In this document: positions 7,411 through 15,664 of the stretch, piece by piece
How the letters are laid out: each line of letters begins with the position of its first letter
How positions within the stretch are numbered: the stretch's first letter is position 1
Assembly (NCBI GenBank): GCA_031549535.1
Contig: JAVBPP010000057.1
Span: 1 to 19,315 of the forward strand
Direction: 5' to 3'
Source: JAVBPP01 sp031549535
GTDB lineage: Bacteria; Bacillota; Clostridia; Oscillospirales; Acutalibacteraceae
DNA: 19,315 nt
Notes under the pieces: model-generated
What the model was told of the DNA's origin: nothing
What the model saw: only the letters and a program-made list of their open reading frames with translations
Databases searched by the model: none
Position numbers and translations under genes: made by a program

Positions 7411-8793
7411 TTGCAGGAGACAAACCAAGATTATGCCGCCCTTGCGCGGGAGCTGCTGAGCCTGCAATACGCCGAGCAGCCGCTCGCTTTTGTTCATACC
7501 TTTGGCTGCCAGGGCAACGTGGCAGACGGGGAACGGCTCAAGGGCATGCTCGCGGAAATGGGCTATGCCTTTACCGAGGAACGCGAGAAGGCGGATTTAA
7601 TCCTATACAACACCTGCGCCATACGCGAACACGCGCAGGACCGTGTGTTCGGCAACGTGGGCGCGGTAAAAAAGCTGAAGGAGCGAAAACGCAGCCTGCG
7701 TATTCTCCTGTGCGGCTGTATGATGCAGCAGGAGCAGGTTGCGGAAAAAATACGGCAGAGCTACAGCTTTGTAGATATTGTGTTCGGCACACATGTTATC
7801 CACCGTATGCCGGAGCTGCTCTACCGCAATCTGAGCGAGGGCAGGCGCATGTTCCTTCTGCCGCAATCGGAGGGCGAAATCCACGAGGAGCTTCCACTGC
7901 TGCGGGACAGCAGCTATAAGGCCTGGCTGCCCGTTATGTATGGCTGCAACAATTTTTGCTCCTACTGCATCGTCCCCTATGTACGCGGGCGGGAGCGCAG
8001 CCGGGAGCTGGACGCGGTTTTGGCGGAGGCACAGGAACTGATTGCGCAGGGATATAAAGAAATCACCCTGCTGGGGCAAAATGTCAATTCCTATGGAAAA
8101 ACCCTTTCGGGCGGTGTAAACTTCTCACGCCTGCTGCGGGAGCTGGACGCCATGGAGGGCGATTTTTGGATTCGCTTTATGACCTCACATCCCAAGGATT
8201 GCTCCCGGGAGCTTTTGGACACCATGGCTGCCTGCAACAAGGTAGCGGGGCATTTGCATTTGCCTGTGCAAAGCGGCAGCAACCGCATTCTGGGGGAAAT
8301 GAACCGGGGCTACACCCGCGAAACTTACCTGGAGCTGCTTGCCTACGCGCGTGAAGTAATGCCGGAGCTTTGCGTCACAAGCGACATCATCGTAGGCTTT
8401 CCCGGGGAAACGGAGGAGGAATTCGCCGAAACCCTTACCTTGGTGGAACAGGCGCAGTTCAGCTCTCTGTTCACCTTCATCTACTCGGCACGGGAAGGCA
8501 CACGAGCCTTCGCCATGCCCGACCCTGTGCCACATCAAGAAAAGGCGCAGCGCATGCAAGCGCTGCTGGATTTGCAGGAATCCATCGCCGCCAAGCGCAG
8601 CGCGGCGCTCATGGGGCGCGAAATGCGTGTTTTATGCGAGGAAAAGGCCAGCCGCAAGGCAGGGAACCTCTCCGGACGCAGCGCGGGGAATCTGGTTATC
8701 ACCTTCCCGGCCGATGAATCCCTAATTGGCAGTTTTCAGACGGTGAAAATTACGGAGCATCAAAATTGGATGCTGAACGGAGAATTGCTATGA
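7411..8793 (+). CDS. miaB: tRNA-2-methylthio-N6-dimethylallyladenosine synthase MiaB
   Basis: A 460-residue radical SAM methylthiotransferase that converts i6A37 to ms2i6A37 in tRNAs reading UNN codons. Domains in order: UPF0004 domain (about 25-145) with auxiliary-cluster cysteines C33, C69 and C103; radical SAM domain (about 165-390) with C179, C183 and C186 in GCNNFCSYC followed by VPYVRGRERSR; C-terminal TRAM domain (about 395-460). LLGQNVNSYG and TSHPKD are typical of MiaB and argue against MtaB or RimO. The first motif reads FGCQGN where most MiaB have GCQMN. Translation probably begins at TTG 7411 with a good ribosome-binding site. The stop overlaps the lipoprotein start (ATGA at 8790-8793). 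Confidence 0.94.
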   Translation: MQETNQDYAALARELLSLQYAEQPLAFVHTFGCQGNVADGERLKGMLAEMGYAFTEEREKADLILYNTCAIREHAQDRVFGNVGAVKKLKERKRSLRILLCGCMMQQEQVAEKIRQSYSFVDIVFGTHVIHRMPELLYRNLSEGRRMFLLPQSEGEIHEELPLLRDSSYKAWLPVMYGCNNFCSYCIVPYVRGRERSRELDAVLAEAQELIAQGYKEITLLGQNVNSYGKTLSGGVNFSRLLRELDAMEGDFWIRFMTSHPKDCSRELLDTMAACNKVAGHLHLPVQSGSNRILGEMNRGYTRETYLELLAYAREVMPELCVTSDIIVGFPGETEEEFAETLTLVEQAQFSSLFTFIYSAREGTRAFAMPDPVPHQEKAQRMQALLDLQESIAAKRSAALMGREMRVLCEEKASRKAGNLSGRSAGNLVITFPADESLIGSFQTVKITEHQNWMLNGELL

Positions 8794-10331
8794 AAAAGTT
8801 TTTGTTGTTTTTTGCTATGATATCCGCTTTTGTTTTGTGTTCCTGCTCAAAAACCTTACCGGAGGGAGCAGGCTCAACAGAGCCAATCCGCGCAGAAACC
8901 TCAACAGAATGTGTATTACCAAAGGAAACGGATGCAACTGAACCAAGCAGTGCAGAAGGCGCAACTGAAAATGTATCCATTTTATTTATGGGAGAGCGTA
9001 TCACCGCTCCCGCATCCTACCCGAACGTCCCCGATGCATATGCACCGGTTTTGGATGACCTTTACTTATATGGTGAGCTTCTGCATCGCTATGAAACTTT
9101 GAACCGTAACGGTGAGGTTGCACAGGGGATTTTGAATGAATGTGAAGAGGTTCAAGACGAAATACAGAAAAGAGGATATGTCACATATCCGCACGGCGGT
9201 ATTGAAGGAGCCTCCGGGTATGCTTTGGCCGATTTGAATGGCGATAAAAACCCGGAATTGCTTCTGCTGGATACTTCCCAAGACTACCTCCGCAAACAAA
9301 ATCCGGGGATTTATGCTGTTTTTACTATACAAAATGGGCAGCTTACACACATCAAGGACTCTTCTAAATTGGGTGACCAGACCATTTTAGCCGCTGATGG
9401 CACATTTTACCGATGTGTAGATTATATGGGTGCCGGGTATTGCTCCTTGGATGCTTTTCGTCTGGAAGCCGGGAAGTCGGAATTCACAACCATTTCCCAG
9501 GCAAACGCCGCTCTTTCTTTTTCTGACGGGGATGTTCCTGTTCCGTATTGGGTGAAAACAGAAAACGGCAAGGAAGTCCGGATGAGTGAAAAGGAATTTG
9601 ATATATTGTTTGAGCAACATAATCATCCAGAAAAACGGATGACTCTGCATTTTGTGCCACTGCACCCCGGTGCGGTTAACCCATACGATATTCCGACGTC
9701 TTCTGATGACCTACCAAACATATCGGTTCGCTATCCCAACTCCTATAAAGGGGCACCAAGTTCCTACAATCCTATTTTAGATGACCTGTATCTTCTTTCG
9801 GAGCGCCTAAACAGAAATGAAACTATCAATGATGGCCGCGCTTTTGGAGATACCGGATTTGTTGACCCTCCCCCCTATGGTAAATTAGGCTATTGCGTGA
9901 AAGATTTCAATAACGATGGAACTCCGGAGTTATTTCTTGGCTCTATCGATGGCACAGAGCTCTTTCCCCGGTCGGTCTTTACATTAAAATCCGGAAAGCC
10001 AATTCTGTTGATATCATTTTTTAGAAGGTGTCGAGGCGCAATTGCAACAGACGGCACCATTTATACTATTGGTTCGAGTGGTGCTGCACACGCCTCATTA
10101 TCCTCTTATAGATTGGATGCACATGCGAACAGCTTAACGGAATTGACCGATATACATTCTGACTACTCAGATTTGGAACAAAAGGCTTACTACGTGGAAG
10201 TGCTGGATGGCAAAAATCACTATATTACCAAACAAAAATTCCAGGATCTTCGTGAGAAATACGAAAATCCGCCAGAAAGAATGAAACTAAAGCCCTTTCC
10301 GATCGCAAATGGTAAAAGCGTGGTTTCGTGA
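8790..10331 (+). CDS. Lipoprotein of unknown function with two repeated modules
   Basis: A 513-residue probable surface lipoprotein. It has a short basic start (MKKF), a hydrophobic core and a lipobox-like L-C-S-C, so C19 is the likely lipidated residue. After a Thr/Glu/Ser-rich spacer (about 20-55) come two related modules, roughly 60-290 and 305-510. They share SY-P...LDDLY (near 88 and 330), D-N-DxxPEL-L (148-156 and 372-380), ATDGT or AADGT, a serine/tyrosine strand and a C-terminal P-E/R-M-L segment. DLNGDKNPE and DFNNDGTPE look like EF-hand or dockerin-type calcium loops. Its bases are AT-richer (sampled 37-45 % GC) than neighbours, suggesting different origin or relaxed selection. ATG 8790 overlaps the miaB stop; the longer in-frame start at 8766 would bury the signal peptide. 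I recognise no named family; a cell-surface binding role is a guess. Confidence 0.85.
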   Translation: MKKFLLFFAMISAFVLCSCSKTLPEGAGSTEPIRAETSTECVLPKETDATEPSSAEGATENVSILFMGERITAPASYPNVPDAYAPVLDDLYLYGELLHRYETLNRNGEVAQGILNECEEVQDEIQKRGYVTYPHGGIEGASGYALADLNGDKNPELLLLDTSQDYLRKQNPGIYAVFTIQNGQLTHIKDSSKLGDQTILAADGTFYRCVDYMGAGYCSLDAFRLEAGKSEFTTISQANAALSFSDGDVPVPYWVKTENGKEVRMSEKEFDILFEQHNHPEKRMTLHFVPLHPGAVNPYDIPTSSDDLPNISVRYPNSYKGAPSSYNPILDDLYLLSERLNRNETINDGRAFGDTGFVDPPPYGKLGYCVKDFNNDGTPELFLGSIDGTELFPRSVFTLKSGKPILLISFFRRCRGAIATDGTIYTIGSSGAAHASLSSYRLDAHANSLTELTDIHSDYSDLEQKAYYVEVLDGKNHYITKQKFQDLREKYENPPERMKLKPFPIANGKSVVS

Positions 10332-10358
10332 GGAATATGATTGATATAAATTCTGCCT

Positions 10359-10366
10359 AAGGAGGT
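10359..10366 (+). promoter_or_regulatory. Strong Shine-Dalgarno sequence before the beta-mannosidase
   Basis: AAGGAGGT is a near-perfect anti-16S match, 9 bases before ATG 10376. The 44-base gap before it contains AT-rich TATAAA (10345-10350), but no convincing -35 box, so a separate promoter is not claimed. Confidence 0.85.
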
Positions 10367-10375
10367 ATTGTCACC

Positions 10376-12910
10376 ATGAAACAGCAGGACTTATCCGGCA
10401 TTTGGACTCTTTGCGAAATAGGCGGCGAAGCAATCCAAGGGCACATCCCCGGCTGCAACTACCTGGATTTGATGCGCGCGGGCAGGCTGGATGACCCTTA
10501 CTGGGAGTTGAATGAATACCGAGCGTCCAAGCTTGCGCAGAAGGATTACTGTTATACACGGAACTTTACGGCGGATGCAGCGCTTTTTGCCGAGGAACGC
10601 GTAGATTTGGTGCTTTCCGGCGTGGATACGCTTGCTGAAATTTCGCTCAATGGGCATGCCGTAGCAAAAACGCAGAACTGCCACCGCAGCTATCGCTTTC
10701 CTGTGCAAAATTTGCTGCAGCCGGGCGAAAACCGGCTGGAAGTGCTGCTGCGTTCCCCTGTAACCTACGCCCGCGCGGCGCGGGAGAAGCGGGAAATCCC
10801 AAACATGGCGGCGGGCGAGAAGGGCGTAAATTATCTGCGCAAGGTGCAGTGTCACTTCGGCTGGGACTGGGGCCCGATTTTGCCCCCCTCCGGCATCACG
10901 GGGGACGTCCGGCTGGAGGGCTACAGCCGCGTACGAATTGCGGACGTTGCCATTACACAACAGCACAGTATGGGCAGCGTTACGCTAAACGTCCGTGCCT
11001 CCCTTGACGGCTCACAACCCGATGCCTGCGCAGTGTCATGCACGCTCACTGCGCCGGACGGCACACAGACCCGCCTTGACGCAAACAGTGTGAATGGCAG
11101 GGCAGGCTTTACTATTCCGGTGGAACAGCCGCAGCTCTGGTGGTGCAACGGCTTAGGCGAAGCACCGCTGTATACGGTTACGGTTTATGCCGAGGATGAC
11201 AAGATTGAGAAACAAATTGGCTTGCGCACCATAACGCTGGACAGCGGTGCAGACGAATGGGGCAGCAACTTCTGTTTTTCCGTCAACGGTGTGCCGATTT
11301 TTGCCAAGGGGGCAAACTGGATTCCCTCGGACTGCTTTGTCAACCGCACTACAGCGGCGGATTTGGAATGGTATATCCGCGCGGCAAAAGACGCGAACAT
11401 GAACATGCTGCGTGTTTGGGGCGGCGGATATTATGAGAGCGATGTATTTTATGAGCTTTGTGACCGTTACGGCATTTTGGTCTGGCAGGATTTCGGCTTT
11501 GCCTGCGCACTGTATCCGCTGGACGAAGCGGAGTTTCTGGAAAATGTGCGGCATGAGGTGGAGGATAACGTGCTGCGCCTGCGCCACCACGCGAGCCTTG
11601 CGCTCTGGTGCGGGAACAATGAAATTCAAATGAGCGCCGCGCTCTGGGCGCAGAAGCGGCAGAACAAGCTCTACGCCGTCAACAACGACTTTTTCTTTAC
11701 CACCCTGCGCAAGTGGGTCAATGAACTGGACGGCATCACCCCCTACTGGCCCGGTTCCCCCAGCTCCGGCGTCAGCCCTAAGGACGCTGTCAACATGCAC
11801 AAAGGCGACGCGCATTTGTGGACGGTGTGGCACGGCATGCTGCCGATTGAAGCCTACCGCAAAATGCCCGCACGTTTTTGCTCAGAATTTGGGATGGAAT
11901 CCTTTCCTTCCCTGCGCACGATTGCCGAAATTACAGACGAAAAACAGTCGTCCATTTTCAGCCCTGTCATGCTCTCTCACCAAAAATGCGGCAGCGGCAA
12001 CGCAAAAATGCTGTACTACCTGCTGGCAAAATACCGCAACCCTGCCTCGCTCCCCGACTTTATCTACCTCTCCCAGCTGGTGCAGGCGGAAACCATGCGC
12101 TATGCCACAGAGTTCTGGCGGCGCAACCGTGGGCGTTGCAACGGTTCACTCTACTGGCAGTATAATGACTGCTGGCCGGTGGCCTCTTGGGCGGGGATTG
12201 ACTACGGAAAACGCTATAAGGCCCTGCAATACCTCGCAAAACGCTTTTTCGCCCCGGTCTGCATCGCGGCTGACCTTTATAAAGAGCGCGCGGACTGCTA
12301 TGTGATGAACGACCTCGCGGCGGATTTTCAGGGAACGGCGACATACCGCATTGTCAACTTTGACGGCACAGTGCGTATGCAGGGCAAAAAAAAGCTCCGC
12401 ATCGCCGCCCTCAGCGCAAAAAAGGCGCTGCAGCTGCGTTACCGGGATGTTCTGAACCGCGGTGACTACAACAACTGTGCACTGCTGCTGCGCCTGGAGG
12501 ACGCAAACGGCACCGTTGTCAGCGAATCCTACTCCCTGCTCGTTCCGGATAGGTTGGCCGCGCTCACAAAACCGCACATCACCTCCTGGGTAAAAACCCA
12601 AGGCAGCCTTGCCTATATCACGCTGCAAAGCGACCGCTATGCCCGCTTTGTAAGGCTTGAAATCGAAGGGATTGACACCCCGTTTTCAGACAACTATTTC
12701 GACCTGCCCGCTGGTGAAACCCGCACCGTCACGGTTGCCATACCGGCCGATATGAACGAGGAAGCGCTCTGTCAGGGTATCTCCCTGCACTCTTTAGCCG
12801 ACATCATGTATCAGGGCAATGCACTGCAGGATAAGCGCATTCGCGCAGGCATTCTGCTCAACCCCAAAACCCATATGGCCTGGAAACTGCCGAAGTTTGA
12901 CGCTGAATAA
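10376..12910 (+). CDS. Glycoside hydrolase family 2 beta-mannosidase
   Basis: An 844-residue retaining glycosidase expected to release beta-D-mannose from the non-reducing ends of short mannosides (EC 3.2.1.25). Layout: sugar-binding jelly-roll domain (about 1-180, with WELNEY, Y-TRNF and HFGWDWGP), immunoglobulin-like domain (about 185-285) and TIM barrel (about 290-620), then C-terminal beta domains. The acid/base glutamate is E416 in WCGNNEIQ and the nucleophile is E504 in FCSEFGMESFPS. WGGGYYESDVFYELCDRYGILVWQDF-type landmarks and LYWQYNDCWPVASW are characteristic of beta-mannosidases, as opposed to GH2 galactosidases or glucuronidases. There is no signal peptide, so it should act in the cytoplasm on imported oligosaccharides. 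It is followed by genes for mannitol, lyxose/mannose and sugar-kinase enzymes, which supports a mannose role. Start supported by an excellent ribosome-binding site. Confidence 0.93.
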   Translation: MKQQDLSGIWTLCEIGGEAIQGHIPGCNYLDLMRAGRLDDPYWELNEYRASKLAQKDYCYTRNFTADAALFAEERVDLVLSGVDTLAEISLNGHAVAKTQNCHRSYRFPVQNLLQPGENRLEVLLRSPVTYARAAREKREIPNMAAGEKGVNYLRKVQCHFGWDWGPILPPSGITGDVRLEGYSRVRIADVAITQQHSMGSVTLNVRASLDGSQPDACAVSCTLTAPDGTQTRLDANSVNGRAGFTIPVEQPQLWWCNGLGEAPLYTVTVYAEDDKIEKQIGLRTITLDSGADEWGSNFCFSVNGVPIFAKGANWIPSDCFVNRTTAADLEWYIRAAKDANMNMLRVWGGGYYESDVFYELCDRYGILVWQDFGFACALYPLDEAEFLENVRHEVEDNVLRLRHHASLALWCGNNEIQMSAALWAQKRQNKLYAVNNDFFFTTLRKWVNELDGITPYWPGSPSSGVSPKDAVNMHKGDAHLWTVWHGMLPIEAYRKMPARFCSEFGMESFPSLRTIAEITDEKQSSIFSPVMLSHQKCGSGNAKMLYYLLAKYRNPASLPDFIYLSQLVQAETMRYATEFWRRNRGRCNGSLYWQYNDCWPVASWAGIDYGKRYKALQYLAKRFFAPVCIAADLYKERADCYVMNDLAADFQGTATYRIVNFDGTVRMQGKKKLRIAALSAKKALQLRYRDVLNRGDYNNCALLLRLEDANGTVVSESYSLLVPDRLAALTKPHITSWVKTQGSLAYITLQSDRYARFVRLEIEGIDTPFSDNYFDLPAGETRTVTVAIPADMNEEALCQGISLHSLADIMYQGNALQDKRIRAGILLNPKTHMAWKLPKFDAE

Positions 12911-12962
12911 ACGATTCATTCATGAAACCGAAGCATATTACCCCGCTGCCAAACATTATAAC

Positions 12963-12968
12963 GAGGAG
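12963..12968 (+). promoter_or_regulatory. Ribosome-binding site deciding the start at 12979
   Basis: GAGGAG lies 10 bases before ATG 12979. It removes the 19 extra residues of the longer in-frame start at 12922 and leaves the zinc-ribbon cysteines at the very N-terminus, as usual for these proteins. Confidence 0.75.
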
Positions 12969-12978
12969 TGTGTACACT

Positions 12979-13443
12979 ATGTTCTGTCCGAAATGCGGCT
13001 ACAATGCCGAAAATGCTAACTTCTGCCCCTCCTGCGGCGCAGCCCTGGCCGGTATGCCCGCGCAAGAGGCTCCGCCCGCCGCCCCCTTTGAAGAAATCGT
13101 ACTCTGGGAGGGCAAACCCGAAGGAGTCAGCGATGCTGTCAAGGGGCCGCTGAACAGTGTGCGCTACAAAATCACCAATCAGCGCATTATCATCACCCAC
13201 GGCCTTTTGACGACGACACAGACGGAAATTGAAATGCGCAATGTGAAGGATGTAAAAGTGCACCAATCCATGGGGGAGAAAATGGTGAAGGTGGGCGACA
13301 TCACCGTCGTCAGTTCCGATGTAACGGACGGCACCGTGGTGCTCAACAACATCAAGGACCCCATCTCCGTAAAGGAATTGATTCGCCAGGCTTTCAACGA
13401 AGAGCGGCAACGCATGCATATTATCTACCGGGATGATGCGTAA
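12979..13443 (+). CDS. Zinc-ribbon plus bacterial PH-domain protein
   Basis: A 154-residue protein. It opens with a zinc ribbon, C3-P-K-C6-G then C16-P-S-C19-G, followed by an Ala/Pro linker (about 20-35) and a domain resembling bacterial PH-like domains (bPH2, DUF304): LWEGKP, YKITNQRIIITHGLL, EMRNVKDVKV, then VVLNNIKDP near the end. It has no membrane helix or signal peptide. Such proteins are common in Clostridia and have no defined role; the PH-like fold suggests protein or lipid binding. Its neighbours on both sides are sugar enzymes, with a 68-base gap upstream and a 7-base gap downstream, so it is probably co-transcribed with them by position rather than by shared function. Confidence 0.82.
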   Translation: MFCPKCGYNAENANFCPSCGAALAGMPAQEAPPAAPFEEIVLWEGKPEGVSDAVKGPLNSVRYKITNQRIIITHGLLTTTQTEIEMRNVKDVKVHQSMGEKMVKVGDITVVSSDVTDGTVVLNNIKDPISVKELIRQAFNEERQRMHIIYRDDA

Positions 13444-13450
13444 GGTGGCT

Positions 13451-14626
13451 ATGAAATTATTGATGTACGGCGCGGGGAGTATTGGGCGCGGATTTATTGC
13501 ACCGTTGTTTGCAGCCTCCGGGTATGAAATTGTTTTTGTGGATATTGACCCCGTAATTGTGGAGGCAATGAATCAACGCGGCTGCTACCAAATTGCCTTT
13601 GCCTGTGAAGCACCCTATACACAAACTGTTTCACCGGTGCGGGCGGTAGACGGGCGGGATGCACAGGCTGTCGCCGCTGAGATTACACACTGCGATATCC
13701 TTGCCACTGCCCTGGGCGCAAATGTGCTGGAGCGGGTTGCACCGCTGCTGGCGCAGGGCTTGGGTAAGCGGATGGAGCAAAACAAAAAGCCCCTGGATAT
13801 CTTGATTTGCGAAAACCTTAAGGATGCGCCGAAGCATCTGGCGCATTGGCTGCGTATGCAGTTTTCACCCGATTCCCCGTGGGAAAAGCACTGTGGTCTG
13901 ATTGAAACGGCAATTGGGCGCATGGTGCCCGTGGCAAAGTGCGGGGCTGCAGATCCGCTGTTCATCACCGTGGAGGAATATGGCTTTTTACCCGTTGATG
14001 CGGCGGCCTTCCGCAACCCTGTGCCGCACGTTGCGGGGCTGATTGCCCACTCGCCCTTTGCGTTTTATGAGGAGCGCAAGCTGTATTTGCACAACATGGG
14101 GCACTGTATCTGTGCCGCACTGGGGCAATATAAGGGCTATGAGCTGCTCGCGGATGCCGTACGGGACAGTGACATTGCCCTGGTTTTGCAAAGCGCCATG
14201 AGCGAGGCTGCGCAGATGCTCTCGGAGCGTTACAGCGTTCCGTTCCGTACTGTGTTTACCCACGCGGAGGATTTGCTTCTACGTTTTAGCAACCGGAGCC
14301 TTGGCGACAGTTGTGAGCGCGTGGCACGTGACCCGCTGCGCAAGCTCGCTGCGGATGATCGGCTGGCCGGGGCAATGTGCGCCTGCGAAACAGGCGGCAT
14401 ACACCCTGTTGCCATTTGTTTCGGCTACGCCGCGCTGCTTGCGCAAGCCGCGCCGGAGTGGAAACAGGCTCAATTACTCATGCATATGCACAGCAAGCTA
14501 TCTCCCGCGCTGTGCAACACCGCGGAGCATTTTTATACATGTTTCACACAAGGCCAACCTCTTTCCGCTTGCCTGGAAGCGCTGCGGCAGGTGAAGCGGG
14601 GGCAGTTAGGCAACAATATCATATAG
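13451..14626 (+). CDS. mtlD: Mannitol-1-phosphate 5-dehydrogenase-like protein (mannitol dehydrogenase family)
   Basis: A 391-residue NAD-dependent polyol dehydrogenase, probably interconverting mannitol 1-phosphate and fructose 6-phosphate. The Rossmann start MKLLMYGAGSIGRGF mirrors MtlD (GAGNIGRGF), followed by an acidic strand end, FVDID. ICENLKDAP and GLIETAIGRMVPV align with MtlD landmarks. The active-site pattern K210-xxxx-N215-xx-H218 (KLYLHNMGH) is intact. Length is close to E. coli MtlD (382). I chose ATG 13451 because AAGG lies 5 bases upstream and the family starts directly at the beta strand; ATG 13433 or 13436 would overlap the previous gene. No mannitol PTS gene is adjacent, so another sugar phosphate or a free polyol remains possible. 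Symbol tentative. Confidence 0.8.
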   Translation: MKLLMYGAGSIGRGFIAPLFAASGYEIVFVDIDPVIVEAMNQRGCYQIAFACEAPYTQTVSPVRAVDGRDAQAVAAEITHCDILATALGANVLERVAPLLAQGLGKRMEQNKKPLDILICENLKDAPKHLAHWLRMQFSPDSPWEKHCGLIETAIGRMVPVAKCGAADPLFITVEEYGFLPVDAAAFRNPVPHVAGLIAHSPFAFYEERKLYLHNMGHCICAALGQYKGYELLADAVRDSDIALVLQSAMSEAAQMLSERYSVPFRTVFTHAEDLLLRFSNRSLGDSCERVARDPLRKLAADDRLAGAMCACETGGIHPVAICFGYAALLAQAAPEWKQAQLLMHMHSKLSPALCNTAEHFYTCFTQGQPLSACLEALRQVKRGQLGNNII

Positions 14627-14639
14627 GATGGGCATAGGC

Positions 14640-15641
14640 ATGGAACAAGGTATTGCGCTGGCGGGGAACCTAATCGTGGACACCGTCAAATACATTGAAC
14701 GTTACCCCGCTCCGCACACGCTCACCACCATTTCCGGCGAAACGCGCAGCACGGGCGGGTTGGTGAGCAACTGTATGTTAACGCTCGCCAAATTGGATCC
14801 CTCCCTCCCCCTGCAAGCGATCGGCCTGGTTGGCAAGGATGCCGCCGGGGATTTTGTGTTGCAGCGTTTCGCGGCGCACCCAAACATTGATGTTTCCGGC
14901 ATCAGCCGCCAAGGTATCACCTCCTACACCGATGTGATGACGGAGCAGAGAGGCGGAAGCAGGACATTTTTTCATTATCGCGGTGCAAATGCGCTGCTCT
15001 CCCCCGCACATTTTGATTTCACGAAATTGCGGGCAGATATCCTGCACATCGGCTACATTCTGCTGTTAGACATGCTGGACGCGCCTGACCCGGATTACCC
15101 CACTGCGCTGTGCCGTGTGCTGCACGGGGCGAAGCGGGCGGGGATGCAAACCAGCGTGGACGTGGTGAGCGAGGACAGCGAACGCTTTGGCAAGCTAGTC
15201 CCCCCTGCGCTGGCTTATGCGGATTATTGCATTATTAACGAGGTGGAGGCCGCGCATACCACCGGCATCCCCCTGCGCAGCCGGGACGGCAGTATTGTAA
15301 TGCAGAATCTACAACCCGCTTGCGCCGCGCTGATGAACATGGGCGTGGGGCGCTGGGCGGTGATTCATATGCCGGAACTTTCCTGCGCGGCGGAACGCGC
15401 AGGGTCCTATTATCAGGCACCATCCTGGCGTATTCCGGAGGGTTTTTTGAAATCCACCGTCGGCGCCGGCGAAGCGTGTGCCTCCGGTATTTTATACGGC
15501 GCTTACCGCGGCTGGAGCCTGGCCGAATCCCTGCGCATTGCCGGGGCGGTTGCTGCTTACAGCCTTTCCGGCGCGGGAGCAACAGACGCTATTAAGCCCC
15601 TGCCGGAATTGCTTGCGAGCATGGAAGAATTTCAAAATTAA
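14640..15641 (+). CDS. PfkB/ribokinase-family carbohydrate kinase with altered catalytic motif
   Basis: A 333-residue sugar-kinase-fold protein. N-terminal IALAGNLIVDTV and TGGLVSNCMLTLAKL (first PfkB signature, GG plus N) are clear; HYRGANALL and IINEVEAAHTTGI mark the middle. The second signature, normally DTxGAGDxF, reads STVGAGEACASG with the anion-hole glycines G275 and G277 but glutamate E278 where the catalytic aspartate is expected. The C-terminal stretch is otherwise normal. Activity is thus uncertain: Glu may still act as base, or the protein may be weak or non-catalytic. By context the substrate could be fructose or a pentulose produced by the adjacent isomerase. Start: ATG 14640 fits the family N-terminus and has a weak GGATGG upstream; ATG 14628 adds four residues. 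Confidence 0.85.
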   Translation: MEQGIALAGNLIVDTVKYIERYPAPHTLTTISGETRSTGGLVSNCMLTLAKLDPSLPLQAIGLVGKDAAGDFVLQRFAAHPNIDVSGISRQGITSYTDVMTEQRGGSRTFFHYRGANALLSPAHFDFTKLRADILHIGYILLLDMLDAPDPDYPTALCRVLHGAKRAGMQTSVDVVSEDSERFGKLVPPALAYADYCIINEVEAAHTTGIPLRSRDGSIVMQNLQPACAALMNMGVGRWAVIHMPELSCAAERAGSYYQAPSWRIPEGFLKSTVGAGEACASGILYGAYRGWSLAESLRIAGAVAAYSLSGAGATDAIKPLPELLASMEEFQN

Positions 15642-15664
15642 ATATAACAAAGGTGTGATGTGCT

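Noticed and set aside
8766..8789. Eight-residue N-terminal extension of the lipoprotein
   Set aside because: It would place charged residues before a classical lipoprotein signal that begins MKKF at 8790.
10332..10375. Possible promoter with TATAAA at 10345-10350 before the beta-mannosidase
   Set aside because: No -35 box at 16-18 bases; the AT-rich words can be tail composition of the AT-rich lipoprotein gene.
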